Below, in pieces: positions 34,935 through 43,029 of a stretch of 64,000 bases of DNA. Position 1 is the first letter of the stretch; each line of letters begins with the position of its first letter. The notes beneath the pieces are model-generated. The model saw only the letters and a list, made by a program, of their open reading frames with translations, was not told the origin of the DNA and searched no databases. The stretch is from contig LR882958.1 in assembly GCA_904830895.1 (NCBI GenBank), positions 3,674,001 to 3,738,000 on the forward strand, in the 5' to 3' direction. This DNA is from Planktothrix rubescens CCAP 1459/22. Lineage in GTDB: Bacteria > Cyanobacteriota > Cyanobacteriia > Cyanobacteriales > Microcoleaceae. A program made the translations under genes and the position numbers.

Positions 34935-34996
34935 AATGCTTTAGTATTGGGGTCAGTGATATCGAGAATTTATGTATTGTTCAAGAAACCCGATTT

Positions 34997-35272
34997 TTGA
35001 ATAATCTCCTTGCTGCTTCGGCAATTTTGGCGGGTTTAGTTTTAAATAAAGATACCGTAAAAAGACTTTTAAGGAGTAATCTCATGCGAAATTCTGTCAT
35101 CTATCAAGAAATTCTACAAGAAGGGAGATTGGAAGGGAGATTGGAAGCAAAATTGGAAGGGAAACAGGAAGCGAAGGAAGAAATTGCTTTAAATTTATTG
35201 CGAATAGGTTTGAGTTTAGAGCAAGTTGTTCAGGTAACTGGATTAAGTCTTGAAAAGATTCAATCTTTGTAA
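34997..35272 (+). pseudogene. Partial duplicate of the Rpn-type gene (3' portion)
   Basis: Up to 91 codons matching the C-terminal third of the preceding gene nearly base for base (LLAASAILAGLVLNKDTVKRLLRS, then NSVIYQEILQEG, then EIALNLLRIGLSLEQVVQ). Only about four GxLE-type repeat units are present. The nuclease core is missing and the sequence before LLAAS (near 35007) is unrelated, so this is a truncated copy without a convincing start of its own. The half palindrome near 34980 sits at the break point. Confidence 0.85.
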
Positions 35273-35359
35273 ATTAGCTTTAACAGTATTAATGATTAAT
35301 GAATGGAGGTGAACAAAATGCAAATTTATTTTCTTGAATCAGGATAACGAATAGTTCAG

Positions 35360-35403
35360 CTAAAATGACATCTAAAAATATTGTTTTTTGGATGTTATTT
35401 TAG
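35360..35403. repeat. Strong 44-nt hairpin upstream of hisC
   Basis: CTAAAATGACATCTAAAAA pairs with TTTTTTGGATGTTATTTTAG across a short TATTG loop, giving about 18 paired bases. It could be a solo palindromic element, a terminator for the upstream transcript or a structured leader of hisC, which starts 63 bp later. A nine-codon ORF with a good GGAGGTG ribosome binding site (ATG at 35318) lies just before it. Confidence 0.7.
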
Positions 35404-35466
35404 TCTAAATTAAGGGATAATAGATTTTGTCTAAACTTCAGAAAAAATTACAATTACCTCAACGCC

Positions 35467-36597
35467 ATGCTGTCTTTTCTTCGCAACGACCTCAAACAAC
35501 TTCACGCCTATGCTCCTCACCCGGGAGGCAATTCTGGCAGTCCGATCGAGACTCAAATATTAGACCGTTTAGATACTAATGAATGTCCCTATGATTTACC
35601 TGAAGAATTAAAACAAAAGCTGGCTTGGACATATCAACATGAAATTGAAACTAATCGTTATCCTGATGGGAGTCATTTTCCTTTAAAAATAGCGATCGCT
35701 AATTATATTAACGAGATTATTTCTAATTCTGAAGCCTTTGTCAATCCTGAGCAAATTTCCGTTGGTAATGGGTCAGACGAGTTAATTCGATCTATCTTAA
35801 TTGCCACTTGTTTAGGGGGAGAAGGCTCAATTTTAGTGGCTAATCCTACCTTTTCAATGTATGGAATTATTGCCCAAACTTTGGGGATTTCGGTTGTTAG
35901 TATAGGACGGGATAAAGATACCTTTGAGATGGATTTAAACGCGGCTAAAACTGCGATTGAAACAACACAAAACCCTCCGATTCGAGTTGTATTTGTAGTT
36001 CATCCTAATTCCCCTACAGCTAATGCTTTAACGGATAATGAATTAGACTGGTTGCGTCAGTTACCAGAACAGATTTTAGTGGTAATTGATGAAGCCTATT
36101 TTGAGTTTAGTCAAACCAGCGTAGTTGAGGAGTTAAAACAGCATCCCAATTGGGTGATTTTACGCACATTTTCTAAGGCATTTCGTTTAGCTTCCTTGCG
36201 GGTTGGATATGCGATCGCCCATCCTGAATTAATCACCGCTTTAGAAAAAGTTAGGCTTCCCTATAACCTTCCCAGTTTCACACAAACCGCCGCTTTATTA
36301 GCCTTAAATAACCGTCAAGATTTACTCACAGTTATCCCTGAAATTTTAGCGGAAAGGACTAATTTAATTAATGCTTTAACTGAAAATAAACAATTAAAAA
36401 TTTGGCGAAGTGATGCTAATTTTATTTATATTAGACTCACCGATGAACAAAATTCTGATCAAGCCTTAAACCAAATTATGCAGCAATTAAAAACCAAAGG
36501 AACATTAGTTCGTCACACCGGAGGAGGACTAAGAATTACCGTTGGTCGTCCTGACGAAAATCAACGTACCATTAAACGATTATTTTCTATTCTATAG
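35467..36597 (+). CDS. hisC: Histidinol-phosphate aminotransferase
   Basis: A 376-residue PLP aminotransferase of histidine synthesis. The PLP lysine is in [17 protein letters not shown] (about residue 237); [11 protein letters not shown] near residue 36 and [12 protein letters not shown] near residue 58 are HisC markers, as is [12 protein letters not shown] for the phosphate site. Complete, with family-typical length. It stands alone, not in a his operon, as usual in cyanobacteria. The ATG at 35467 follows no strong ribosome binding site. Confidence 0.93.
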   Translation: MLSFLRNDLKQLHAYAPHPGGNSGSPIETQILDRLDTNECPYDLPEELKQKLAWTYQHEIETNRYPDGSHFPLKIAIANYINEIISNSEAFVNPEQISVGNGSDELIRSILIATCLGGEGSILVANPTFSMYGIIAQTLGISVVSIGRDKDTFEMDLNAAKTAIETTQNPPIRVVFVVHPNSPTANALTDNELDWLRQLPEQILVVIDEAYFEFSQTSVVEELKQHPNWVILRTFSKAFRLASLRVGYAIAHPELITALEKVRLPYNLPSFTQTAALLALNNRQDLLTVIPEILAERTNLINALTENKQLKIWRSDANFIYIRLTDEQNSDQALNQIMQQLKTKGTLVRHTGGGLRITVGRPDENQRTIKRLFSIL

Positions 36598-36607
36598 TAA
36601 ACAATGA

Positions 36608-36674
36608 GTTGGGGTGGGTTTATACAGATTAATGTGATTAGTTTAACATTTGGGTGAACCCGCCCCTACAATGA
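36608..36674. repeat. GGGGYGGGTT inverted-repeat element
   Basis: GTTGGGGTGGGTTTATACAG on the left and GGTGAACCCGCCCCTACAA on the right form imperfect inverted arms. It is the same class as the repeat at 23655-23830. It lies between hisC and the ABC-2 permease gene. Confidence 0.55.
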
Positions 36675-36699
36675 ATTTATTGTTGATTTTGTATTAATT

Positions 36700-37482
36700 A
36701 TGCAACGCTATTTTAAGATTTTAATGTTATTTTGGGAAACTGCGATCGCAGCAGAACTAGAATATCGGATTAACTTTCTGATTTCTGCCATCACAAGTTT
36801 AGGAAGTTTAATTGGCAGTATTTTTAGCCTATTTTTATTTTATAGAACGGGTTACAGTTTTGAAGGATGGAGTTGGGAAGAAGCCTTAGTTGTTTTGGGA
36901 ATATTTACAATATTACAAGGATTTTCAACCACAATATTAGTTCCCAATTTAAACAAAATTGTGACTCATGTTCAAGATGGAACCTTAGATTTTGTATTAC
37001 TTAAACCCCTGAGTAGTCAATTTTGGCTATCGACTCGTATGGTGTCGCCTTGGGGAACACCTGACCTAATTTTTGGGTGTTCAATTGTTGCTTATCAAGG
37101 GAGTAAACTAGGCTTAACCTGGAGAGATTATTTAGCAAGTTTATTACCTTTATCTTTTGGTATGATAAGTTTATATAGTTTATGGTTTATCTTGGGCGCG
37201 ACCAGTATTTGGTTTGTGAAAATTTATAATGTGACGGAAGTATTGCAGGGATTATTAGAAGCCGGAAGATATCCAATGGTGGCTTATCCTATGGCTTATC
37301 GTTTCTTTTTTACCTTTATTATTCCTGTTGCTTTTTTAACAACAATTCCAGCAGAATCAATCCTAGGAAGAACTAATATATCCTGGGTGGTAGGTTCAGG
37401 ATTTTTAGCCCTGGGATTATTATTTATTTCGGCTAGATTTTGGCAATTTGCCTTAAAATTTTATACCAGTGCATCGAGTTAA
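36700..37482 (+). CDS. ABC-2 family transporter permease (DUF990-like)
   Basis: A 260-residue inner-membrane protein with six hydrophobic segments (for example INFLISAITSLGSLIGSIFSLFLFY near residue 25 and WVVGSGFLALGLLFISARFWQFAL at the C-terminus). WEEALVVLGIFTILQGF and VQDGTLDFVLLKPLSSQFW are markers of the ABC-2/DUF990 permease family. It needs an ATPase subunit, which is not adjacent in this window. Such permeases are usually in pairs, so the partners must be elsewhere. Substrate unknown. Confidence 0.87.
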   Translation: MQRYFKILMLFWETAIAAELEYRINFLISAITSLGSLIGSIFSLFLFYRTGYSFEGWSWEEALVVLGIFTILQGFSTTILVPNLNKIVTHVQDGTLDFVLLKPLSSQFWLSTRMVSPWGTPDLIFGCSIVAYQGSKLGLTWRDYLASLLPLSFGMISLYSLWFILGATSIWFVKIYNVTEVLQGLLEAGRYPMVAYPMAYRFFFTFIIPVAFLTTIPAESILGRTNISWVVGSGFLALGLLFISARFWQFALKFYTSASS

Positions 37483-37548
37483 TTTTAAGTACGATTGAAA
37501 CTTACCAAGTAGAGGTAAGCGCCCTAGTAGTGAGGCGTTCACGCCTCT

Positions 37549-39483
37549 TTAAGATGCGCTTAAGCGCAACAACGGACGCCATATTTTAATTGTTCCATCT
37601 TGACTCCCGCTAACTATTGTTTGATTATCGGGACTAATGGCAATGGAATAAATAATACCTGTATGTCCGGTTAAGGTACAAATTTCTTCTCCTGTTTCTA
37701 TTTCCCATAGTTTAATCGTTTGGTCTTCACTCCCACTGACTAATATTTTATTATCTGAAGTGATAGCAACAGAATACACACTTCCTGTATGTCCTTCTAA
37801 TGTTCTGATTAAATTTCCTGTTCCTGGTTGCCACAGTCTAATTGTACTATCAGCATTTCCACTAGCTAAAATTTTATTATCACAACTAAAAGCAAGAGAT
37901 AAAAATTGTTCTTTAATTTCATGGTTTGCAAGCTCACGAATCGTTTCTCCAGTATCTATCTGCGCGATAATAATACGACCATTGTTGGAATGTCCATAAG
38001 CGAGGATAGGGCTATTATATGCAAAAGTAATTGAGTTAATTTTTTCACGGGTTAAAACATTATGTGATAATGTTTTGATACGTTCATTAGTATCTATATG
38101 GTGAACTATAACACAAAGCCGATAAGAGGATCTTGGACGTTCCTGATACATATACGACGAAGCCAAAATATTTTTATTAGGATGAATAGCCATACATTGA
38201 GCTTCAGCACGCAAATCTTTAATAAGAGATATTTCTTCTCTTGTTTCTAAATTCCAGACTCGCATTGTTCTATCATAACTTCCACTAACAATATTTTGAC
38301 CGTCAGAACTAATAGCAATTGCTCTGACTACTCCCGTATGCCCTATTAGCGTTTTCTCTAATTCTCCTGTTTTTAAATTCCAAATTTTTATGGTTTGGTC
38401 TTCACTACAACTCACAATATTTTTACCATCAGGAGTAATTGCAACCCCATAAATTACCCAAGTATGACCAATTAATGTTTTAACACATTGCCAGTTTTGA
38501 GCTTGATGATTCAAAGGTAGTGCAAGCGTCTCGCTTTCTAATATTCCTAAATTATCGCTTTCTAATATCTCTAAATTATCAATTGCTAATACTTCCCCAA
38601 AATTAGATGAATAATTGTTTAAATCTGTTAAAATATCCCTAGCTGACTGATAGCGTCGTTTAATAGCACTTTCAATCATTTTATCCAAAATCAACCCTAA
38701 TTCCTCACTAACTGGATGTTTTAAATGTTCTCGCCAAACCCAAATACCCTCCTCATCATCAAATAAATCTATCGGTTCCACTTGGGTTAATAAATGCAGA
38801 CAAGTCACTCCCAAACTATAAATATCACTGGCAAAAATACCCTTTCCCTTCGCTTGTTCGGGGGCAATATAATCAGAAGTGCCGATAATTGTTCCTGTAA
38901 CAGTAAATGCGGTTTTTTGGGTAAATTTAGCTGAACCAAAATCTACTAAAACAAACTTTCCGTTAGGACGACGAATAATATTAGCGGGTTTAATATCCCG
39001 GTGAATTACATTTTTATGATGGATAAAATCTAATAGAGGAAGTAAACAGATTAAAAGATATTGAATCTGAGTTTGATTAAATCCTCCTTCCTGAACTAAA
39101 ATTTTAGCTAAATTTTCCCCTTCGATGAATTCTTGGATTAAATATTGTTGTTGATTAATCGTAATATAAGCTAAAAGCTCAGGAATGTGAGGGTGTTTAC
39201 CTAATTCATCTAACCTAATTGCCTCTTGTGCAAATAATTCCGATGCTTTTTGCCAGGTATCAGCATCTTGAGATTGGGGAAAAAATTGTTTAATGACACA
39301 GCGCGGTTTAGAAGGTTTATCGTCATCAACGGCTAAAAATGTTTTGCCAAATCCCCCTTGTCCAATGATATCAATAGCTTGATATCGGTCTTTTAACCGT
39401 AGTTTATTTCCACAGGTTAAACAAAATTGACTCTGATCAGAATTATAGGGTTGAGCACATTCGGAATTCAAACAATAAGCCAT
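37549..39483 (-). CDS. Serine/threonine protein kinase with zinc ribbon and WD40 repeats
   Basis: A 644-residue signalling protein starting at ATG 39483 (AYCLNSECAQPYN). Residues 1-30 hold a four-Cys zinc ribbon. Residues about 35-290 are a Hanks-type kinase with a glycine loop IGQGGFGKTF, catalytic VIHRDIKPANI and DFG in LVDFGSAKF. Residues about 335-640 form WD40 repeats (for example TIKIWNLKTGELEKTLIGHTG), of which at least six can be counted, enough for a propeller. A zinc ribbon-kinase-WD40 layout is common in filamentous cyanobacteria; targets are unknown. No transmembrane helix, so cytoplasmic. It is transcribed as a single gene. Confidence 0.93.
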   Translation of the reverse strand: MAYCLNSECAQPYNSDQSQFCLTCGNKLRLKDRYQAIDIIGQGGFGKTFLAVDDDKPSKPRCVIKQFFPQSQDADTWQKASELFAQEAIRLDELGKHPHIPELLAYITINQQQYLIQEFIEGENLAKILVQEGGFNQTQIQYLLICLLPLLDFIHHKNVIHRDIKPANIIRRPNGKFVLVDFGSAKFTQKTAFTVTGTIIGTSDYIAPEQAKGKGIFASDIYSLGVTCLHLLTQVEPIDLFDDEEGIWVWREHLKHPVSEELGLILDKMIESAIKRRYQSARDILTDLNNYSSNFGEVLAIDNLEILESDNLGILESETLALPLNHQAQNWQCVKTLIGHTWVIYGVAITPDGKNIVSCSEDQTIKIWNLKTGELEKTLIGHTGVVRAIAISSDGQNIVSGSYDRTMRVWNLETREEISLIKDLRAEAQCMAIHPNKNILASSYMYQERPRSSYRLCVIVHHIDTNERIKTLSHNVLTREKINSITFAYNSPILAYGHSNNGRIIIAQIDTGETIRELANHEIKEQFLSLAFSCDNKILASGNADSTIRLWQPGTGNLIRTLEGHTGSVYSVAITSDNKILVSGSEDQTIKLWEIETGEEICTLTGHTGIIYSIAISPDNQTIVSGSQDGTIKIWRPLLRLSAS

Positions 39484-39693
39484 AGAAAAACTTCTAGTAT
39501 TCCCATCCAATTGTAGAGTATGCCATTAGATCCGTAATAGTCCCCTTGATCATCTTTCTTTGTGTCTTAGTACCTTTGTGGTTATTTTAATACAAGAATA
39601 GCTGGCAGCGACTCAAAAATAGCCATTGCCAGTCTAAAGGGTTTTTACGTTCAAATTTAGTCTCAGGATTTATTAAAAACAATATCCCTGGGA

Positions 39694-40095
39694 TTATTCT
39701 TCGTCGTCTCCAACTTCAACTTGTTTGAGGTGAATATGCTTACGTCCGAGAGAAATTTCAAACTCATCGCCAGCCGTTAAATCCATTTGTTTTGTATAGG
39801 CTGCACCAATCAACAAGTTTCCATTTGATTGCACACTAATTCTATAACTAGCAGAGCGTCCACCCCGGCCGTTTCCTTGTTGTTTGCCATCTAACTCAAT
39901 TCCCTCAGCATCAATTAAAGCATTGAGGAATTTCATCATGTTGACACGCTCAACATTATTCTTAGTCAGGGTGTAGTAACCACATTCTCTAGCCTTTTCC
40001 TCTTTGCTCAGATGTTCAAGTCCTTTGACTTTATCGAGTAAAGCTTCCCCAGTTAGAGGCTGAGGTTGAGGATCAGAACTTTTCTTTTTAACCAT
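39694..40095 (-). CDS. cyAbrB-family transcriptional regulator
   Basis: A 133-residue DNA-binding protein of the cyanobacterial AbrB family. The N-terminal cyAbrB-specific region (LTGEALLDKVKGLEHLSKEEKARECGYYTLTKNN) is followed by the AbrB-like C-terminal segment (YRISVQSNGNLLIGAAYTKQMDL...EFEISLGRKHIHL). The MMKFLNALIDAEGIELDG stretch makes me favour the cyAbrB1 paralogue over cyAbrB2, but this is from memory. These regulators affect carbon/nitrogen balance and many metabolic genes. It has its own promoter in the 467-bp gap upstream. Confidence 0.9.
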   Translation of the reverse strand: MVKKKSSDPQPQPLTGEALLDKVKGLEHLSKEEKARECGYYTLTKNNVERVNMMKFLNALIDAEGIELDGKQQGNGRGGRSASYRISVQSNGNLLIGAAYTKQMDLTAGDEFEISLGRKHIHLKQVEVGDDEE

Positions 40096-40562
40096 TAACT
40101 GTGCCTGTAAATGTTTTACAAAAGGTCTTGACTTTTATCGTGGGTGGGTGATAGATCACCCAGATTGTTTAGCTAGATCCTTGCTTGAGAAACTATATTA
40201 CACTAATTAAGGAAATTATTCACCTATTTTTTAAATTTTTTATCAGATCTAATTCAAGTCAAGCAGTTGAGTGGAAGGGTGGGACATCCAACAACTCAGG
40301 ATCGGGTTCAGCTATCAGCTTTTCGGGAATAGTATTAATCCCTATCGCATCAACTCAAACTCCCCTTTAAATCCCAAAATCTCCTGTTCAGACTGATCAG
40401 AAGTTATCAACTCCAGACTAAACTCTTGATGGGGATCTTGCTGCGCGATCGGTTAGAGTTGTGGTGAATTCCGTTTAGGTATTCTCAACTTGGTAGAATC
40501 ACCTCAAGACCATCTTTAGCCTTTAAAACTCCATTGCCAAGTTATCTATTTTATTACCCAGA
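40096..40562. other. Intergenic region between divergent cyAbrB and Rrf2 genes
   Basis: 467 bp. It carries the promoters of both divergent regulators. I see no RNA gene, inverted repeat or mobile end in it; the short open frame on the + strand at 40185 has no family resemblance. Confidence 0.6.
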
Positions 40563-41006
40563 ATGAAGTTAACCACACGGGGACACTATAGCGTCAAAGC
40601 CTTGCTTGATCTATCCTTACAGCGGGGGAACGGGCCGACTTCTGTAAATGCGATCGCACAGCGCCAAAATATTCCTGCACCCTATCTGGAAAAACTCCTG
40701 ATCGAGATGCGACGATCGGGGTTAGTTGAATCAGTTCGAGGTGCTCAAGGAGGCTATCAATTGGCAAAATCTCCAGCCCAAATCTCCCTAGGACAGATAT
40801 TAGAAGCAGTGGGAGAAACTATTGAACCTTTACCCCGCCATCAAGCGGATATTGAACAAGCAGAAGACTGGGTAACTTTTACCCTGTGGAATCGGTTACA
40901 CCAAAAGCTGAAAGATGCACTATATGGGATTTCCCTCGAAGATCTCTATTATGATGCTCGCAGTTTGCAAGCTGCCCAGGGGGAAGAAACAAGTTTTGTG
41001 GTTTAG
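40563..41006 (+). CDS. Rrf2-family transcriptional regulator, cysteine-free
   Basis: A 147-residue winged-helix regulator of the Rrf2 family (MKLTTRGHYSVKALLDLSLQ; then IAQRQNIPAPYLEKLLIEMRRSGLVESVRGAQGGYQLA). Many Rrf2 proteins (IscR, NsrR) hold an Fe-S cluster on three cysteines near residues 90-105; this one contains no cysteine at all, so it cannot sense through such a cluster. The region after EPLPRHQADIEQAEDWVTF is the helical dimerisation part. It is divergent from the cyAbrB gene and 63 bp before cbiB. Confidence 0.9.
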   Translation: MKLTTRGHYSVKALLDLSLQRGNGPTSVNAIAQRQNIPAPYLEKLLIEMRRSGLVESVRGAQGGYQLAKSPAQISLGQILEAVGETIEPLPRHQADIEQAEDWVTFTLWNRLHQKLKDALYGISLEDLYYDARSLQAAQGEETSFVV

Positions 41007-41069
41007 GTAATTTTGAACCCCAGAAGTTGAGTTCAAGATTGATTGTCCTTTTATATTTATCTATTGTCC

Positions 41070-42068
41070 ATGACGGATTTTAATTCCCTGATCATTTTAT
41101 TGATTGCGGCTGTAGCTGATTATCTGATTGGAGATCCCCAAAATTGGTTACATCCAGTGCAGGTGATGGGGTGGATAATCACTTACTATACTCAAATTTT
41201 CTTTAAATACTTTAATCAACCGATAATTCTGCGGGTGGCGGGGGTATTTCTGACCCTAATTGTGGTATTGGGGAGTGCTTTGACAGTGGCGTTAATTAGA
41301 GAGGGGGTACGGGTGCTAGTTGTCAAATTTTCGGGGCCTGAAATTTTGACCATTGCGGTAGAAAGTATTCTCCTGGCCAGTTGTTTTGCGGGTCGGAGTT
41401 TAAGGGATTCCGCCGAGGATGTTTTATATTGGATTGATCAAGGAGATTTAGTTACGGCTCGTCAACGATTAAGTCGTTATGTAGGTCGAGATACCGAAAC
41501 CCTATCGGAGTCAGAAATCCTTAGAGCGGTTTTAGAAACCGTCACAGAAAATGCCACCGATGGCGTCATGGCTCCTTTATTTTATGCCTTAATTGGTGCG
41601 GTATTACCTGGGGTCGGTAGTGTCCCTCTTACTTTTGCCTACAAAGCCGCTAGTACCCTCGATTCTATGGTCGGTTATCGAGAAGCACCCTATGGGGATA
41701 TAGGATGGTTTAGTGCCAAATTAGAGGATGTTTTAACTTGGCTTCCCTGTCGATTAACGGTGATCATGATCGCTATATTATCAGGAAAACCTGGTTATGT
41801 TTTCAGCATTTGTCAACGGGATGCTGTTTTTGATCCGAGTCCCAATGCGGGATGGAGTGAATGCGCTTATGCCGCCGCCCTGGGGGTACAAGTAGGGGGA
41901 GAAAATTCCTATCGGGGGGTGATTAAACAGAAACCTTTCTTGGGAGATCCTCAACAACCGATTACATCAACTACCATTAAACAAGCATTACAACTGACTC
42001 GATATAGTTTTTTAATCACGTTAGGATTATTTACAGGGGGATTTATCCTTTTCAACATGGGAAATTAA
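41070..42068 (+). CDS. cbiB: Adenosylcobinamide-phosphate synthase (CbiB/CobD)
   Basis: A 332-residue membrane enzyme joining adenosylcobyric acid with aminopropanol (or its phosphate) in cobalamin (here probably pseudocobalamin) synthesis. ADYLIGDPQNWLHPVQVMGW near the start and RDSAEDVLYWI, YVGRDTETLSESEILRAVLETVTENATDGVMAPLFYA and YREAPYGDIGWFSAKLED are family landmarks. Several hydrophobic helices are spread through the protein. ATG 41070 is chosen because the family begins a few residues before the DYLIGDP motif. No B12 riboswitch is visible in the short gap upstream. Confidence 0.92.
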   Translation: MTDFNSLIILLIAAVADYLIGDPQNWLHPVQVMGWIITYYTQIFFKYFNQPIILRVAGVFLTLIVVLGSALTVALIREGVRVLVVKFSGPEILTIAVESILLASCFAGRSLRDSAEDVLYWIDQGDLVTARQRLSRYVGRDTETLSESEILRAVLETVTENATDGVMAPLFYALIGAVLPGVGSVPLTFAYKAASTLDSMVGYREAPYGDIGWFSAKLEDVLTWLPCRLTVIMIAILSGKPGYVFSICQRDAVFDPSPNAGWSECAYAAALGVQVGGENSYRGVIKQKPFLGDPQQPITSTTIKQALQLTRYSFLITLGLFTGGFILFNMGN

Positions 42069-42115
42069 TCCCTAAGTGCTTAAAAAAAATCAAGATTGTT
42101 AATTTTTAATCTAAA

Positions 42116-42655
42116 ATGACAAAAATTGTTGAAATTCTGTCTGCGGCTGAAATCCGACGAACCGTCACCCGGATGGCTTCACAAATTGTTGAAAAATATG
42201 GGAATTTAGACAATATAGTTTTACTCGGAATCTATACCCGTGGGGTTCTATTAGCGGAACTTTTGGCTAATCAAATTGAAGTCTTGGAACAGTTGCGGGT
42301 TCCGGTGGGGGCATTAGATATTACGTTTTATCGAGATGATTTAGACCAAGTGGGAATGCGAACTCCAGAAAAAACTAAGATTCCCTTTGACTTGACAGGA
42401 AAAACCGTGGTTTTAGTGGATGATGTGATTTATAAAGGCAGAACAATTCGGGCGGCTCTGAACGCGGTGATCGATTATGGACGTCCTGAAACCATTGGGT
42501 TAGCGGTTCTGGTGGATCGCGGCCATCGCCAACTTCCGATTCATCCTGATTTTACAGGTAAAAAGCTCCCCACCGCCAAGGAAGAACAGGTGAAGGTCTA
42601 TTTAGAAGATCTGGATGGGCGGGATGCCGTTGAATTATTATCTCCGATTTCTTAG
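42116..42655 (+). CDS. pyrR: PyrR bifunctional regulator / uracil phosphoribosyltransferase
   Basis: A 179-residue phosphoribosyltransferase-fold protein. The PRPP site is [17 protein letters not shown] (about residues 100-116), and the [16 protein letters not shown] and DITFYRDDL segments are PyrR-specific. In Bacillus, PyrR binds pyr mRNA and attenuates the operon in response to UMP. In cyanobacteria it is found as a single gene, as here, so its regulatory role is uncertain. Intact and of normal length. Confidence 0.93.
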   Translation: MTKIVEILSAAEIRRTVTRMASQIVEKYGNLDNIVLLGIYTRGVLLAELLANQIEVLEQLRVPVGALDITFYRDDLDQVGMRTPEKTKIPFDLTGKTVVLVDDVIYKGRTIRAALNAVIDYGRPETIGLAVLVDRGHRQLPIHPDFTGKKLPTAKEEQVKVYLEDLDGRDAVELLSPIS

Positions 42656-42675
42656 AAAAAATCTCTGAAAAACCC

Positions 42676-42780
42676 GTTGTTGCGCTTCAGCGCTCTCAGT
42701 AGTTGTTGCGCTTGAGCGCTCCATATTTGTTGTTGCGCTTGAGCGCTCTTAGTAGTTGTTGCGCTTGAGCGCTCTTAGTC
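42676..42780. repeat. Four direct repeats of 26-27 bp (GTTGTTGCGCTTGAGCGCTC type)
   Basis: Units at 42676, 42702, 42729 and 42755. Each has GTTGTTGCGCTT(G/C)AGCGCTC followed by 6-7 variable bases (TTAGTA, CATATTT and similar). Each unit contains the self-complementary GAGCGCTC/AGCGCT. The first unit differs by one base. A related palindrome GCGCTTAAGCGC lies at the end of the kinase gene (about 37556). There are no unique spacers, so it is not CRISPR. Confidence 0.9.
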
Positions 42781-42814
42781 AGGGCTTTAGCAGCAACAAC
42801 AAATTTTTTTAATA

Positions 42815-43023
42815 TAGAACAGCCCCCCCCAAACCCCCCGTGCACGGGGGGCTAGGGAGGGAGGGAACAGGGGGGAGGGAACAGGGAGGGAGGGAACAGG
42901 GGGGAGGGAACAGGGGGGGAGGGAACAGGGGGAGGGAACAGGGGGGAGGGAACAGGGGGGGAAATACTTCACTGTCTGGGTTCCAAGATCCGTCTGGTGT
43001 CCTAACTGCCTTGGCGGTTGCTA
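42815..43023. mobile_element. MITE-like element with GC palindrome and GGGAGGGAACAGG minisatellite
   Basis: The right end TTGGCGGTTGCTA followed by TA, and the internal ACTTCACTGTCTGG...TGTCCTAACTGCC, match the right part of the element at 25345-25482 (ACTTCACCGTCTAG...TGTCCTAATAGG...GGCGACTGCTA). The left end is less clear; TA-TAGAACAGCC at 42813 is the best candidate. Inside are the GC-rich palindrome (42821-42868) and about eight G-rich units GGGAGGGAACAGG up to 42960. This explains the gap between pyrR and the cyclase gene together with the direct repeats. Confidence 0.6.
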
Positions 43024-43029
43024 TAACGC

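Noticed and set aside
40185-40370. Small open frame between cyAbrB and Rrf2 genes
   Set aside because: No ribosome binding site, no family resemblance, and composition like the surrounding promoter DNA.
41007-41069. Possible cobalamin riboswitch upstream of cbiB
   Set aside because: The gap is only 63 bp and shows no B12-box-like GCCACTG sequence; too short for the riboswitch.
42676-42780. Regularly spaced repeats resembling a CRISPR array
   Set aside because: Units are directly adjacent with only 6-7 variable bases and no unique spacers of 30 bp or more; no cas gene is in the window.
42856-42960. G-rich GGGAGGGAACAGG tandem units as a coding repeat
   Set aside because: Both strands are open by low complexity only; the predicted peptides are Gly/Arg or Pro/Ser/Leu runs without any start signal, and the units belong to the MITE interior.
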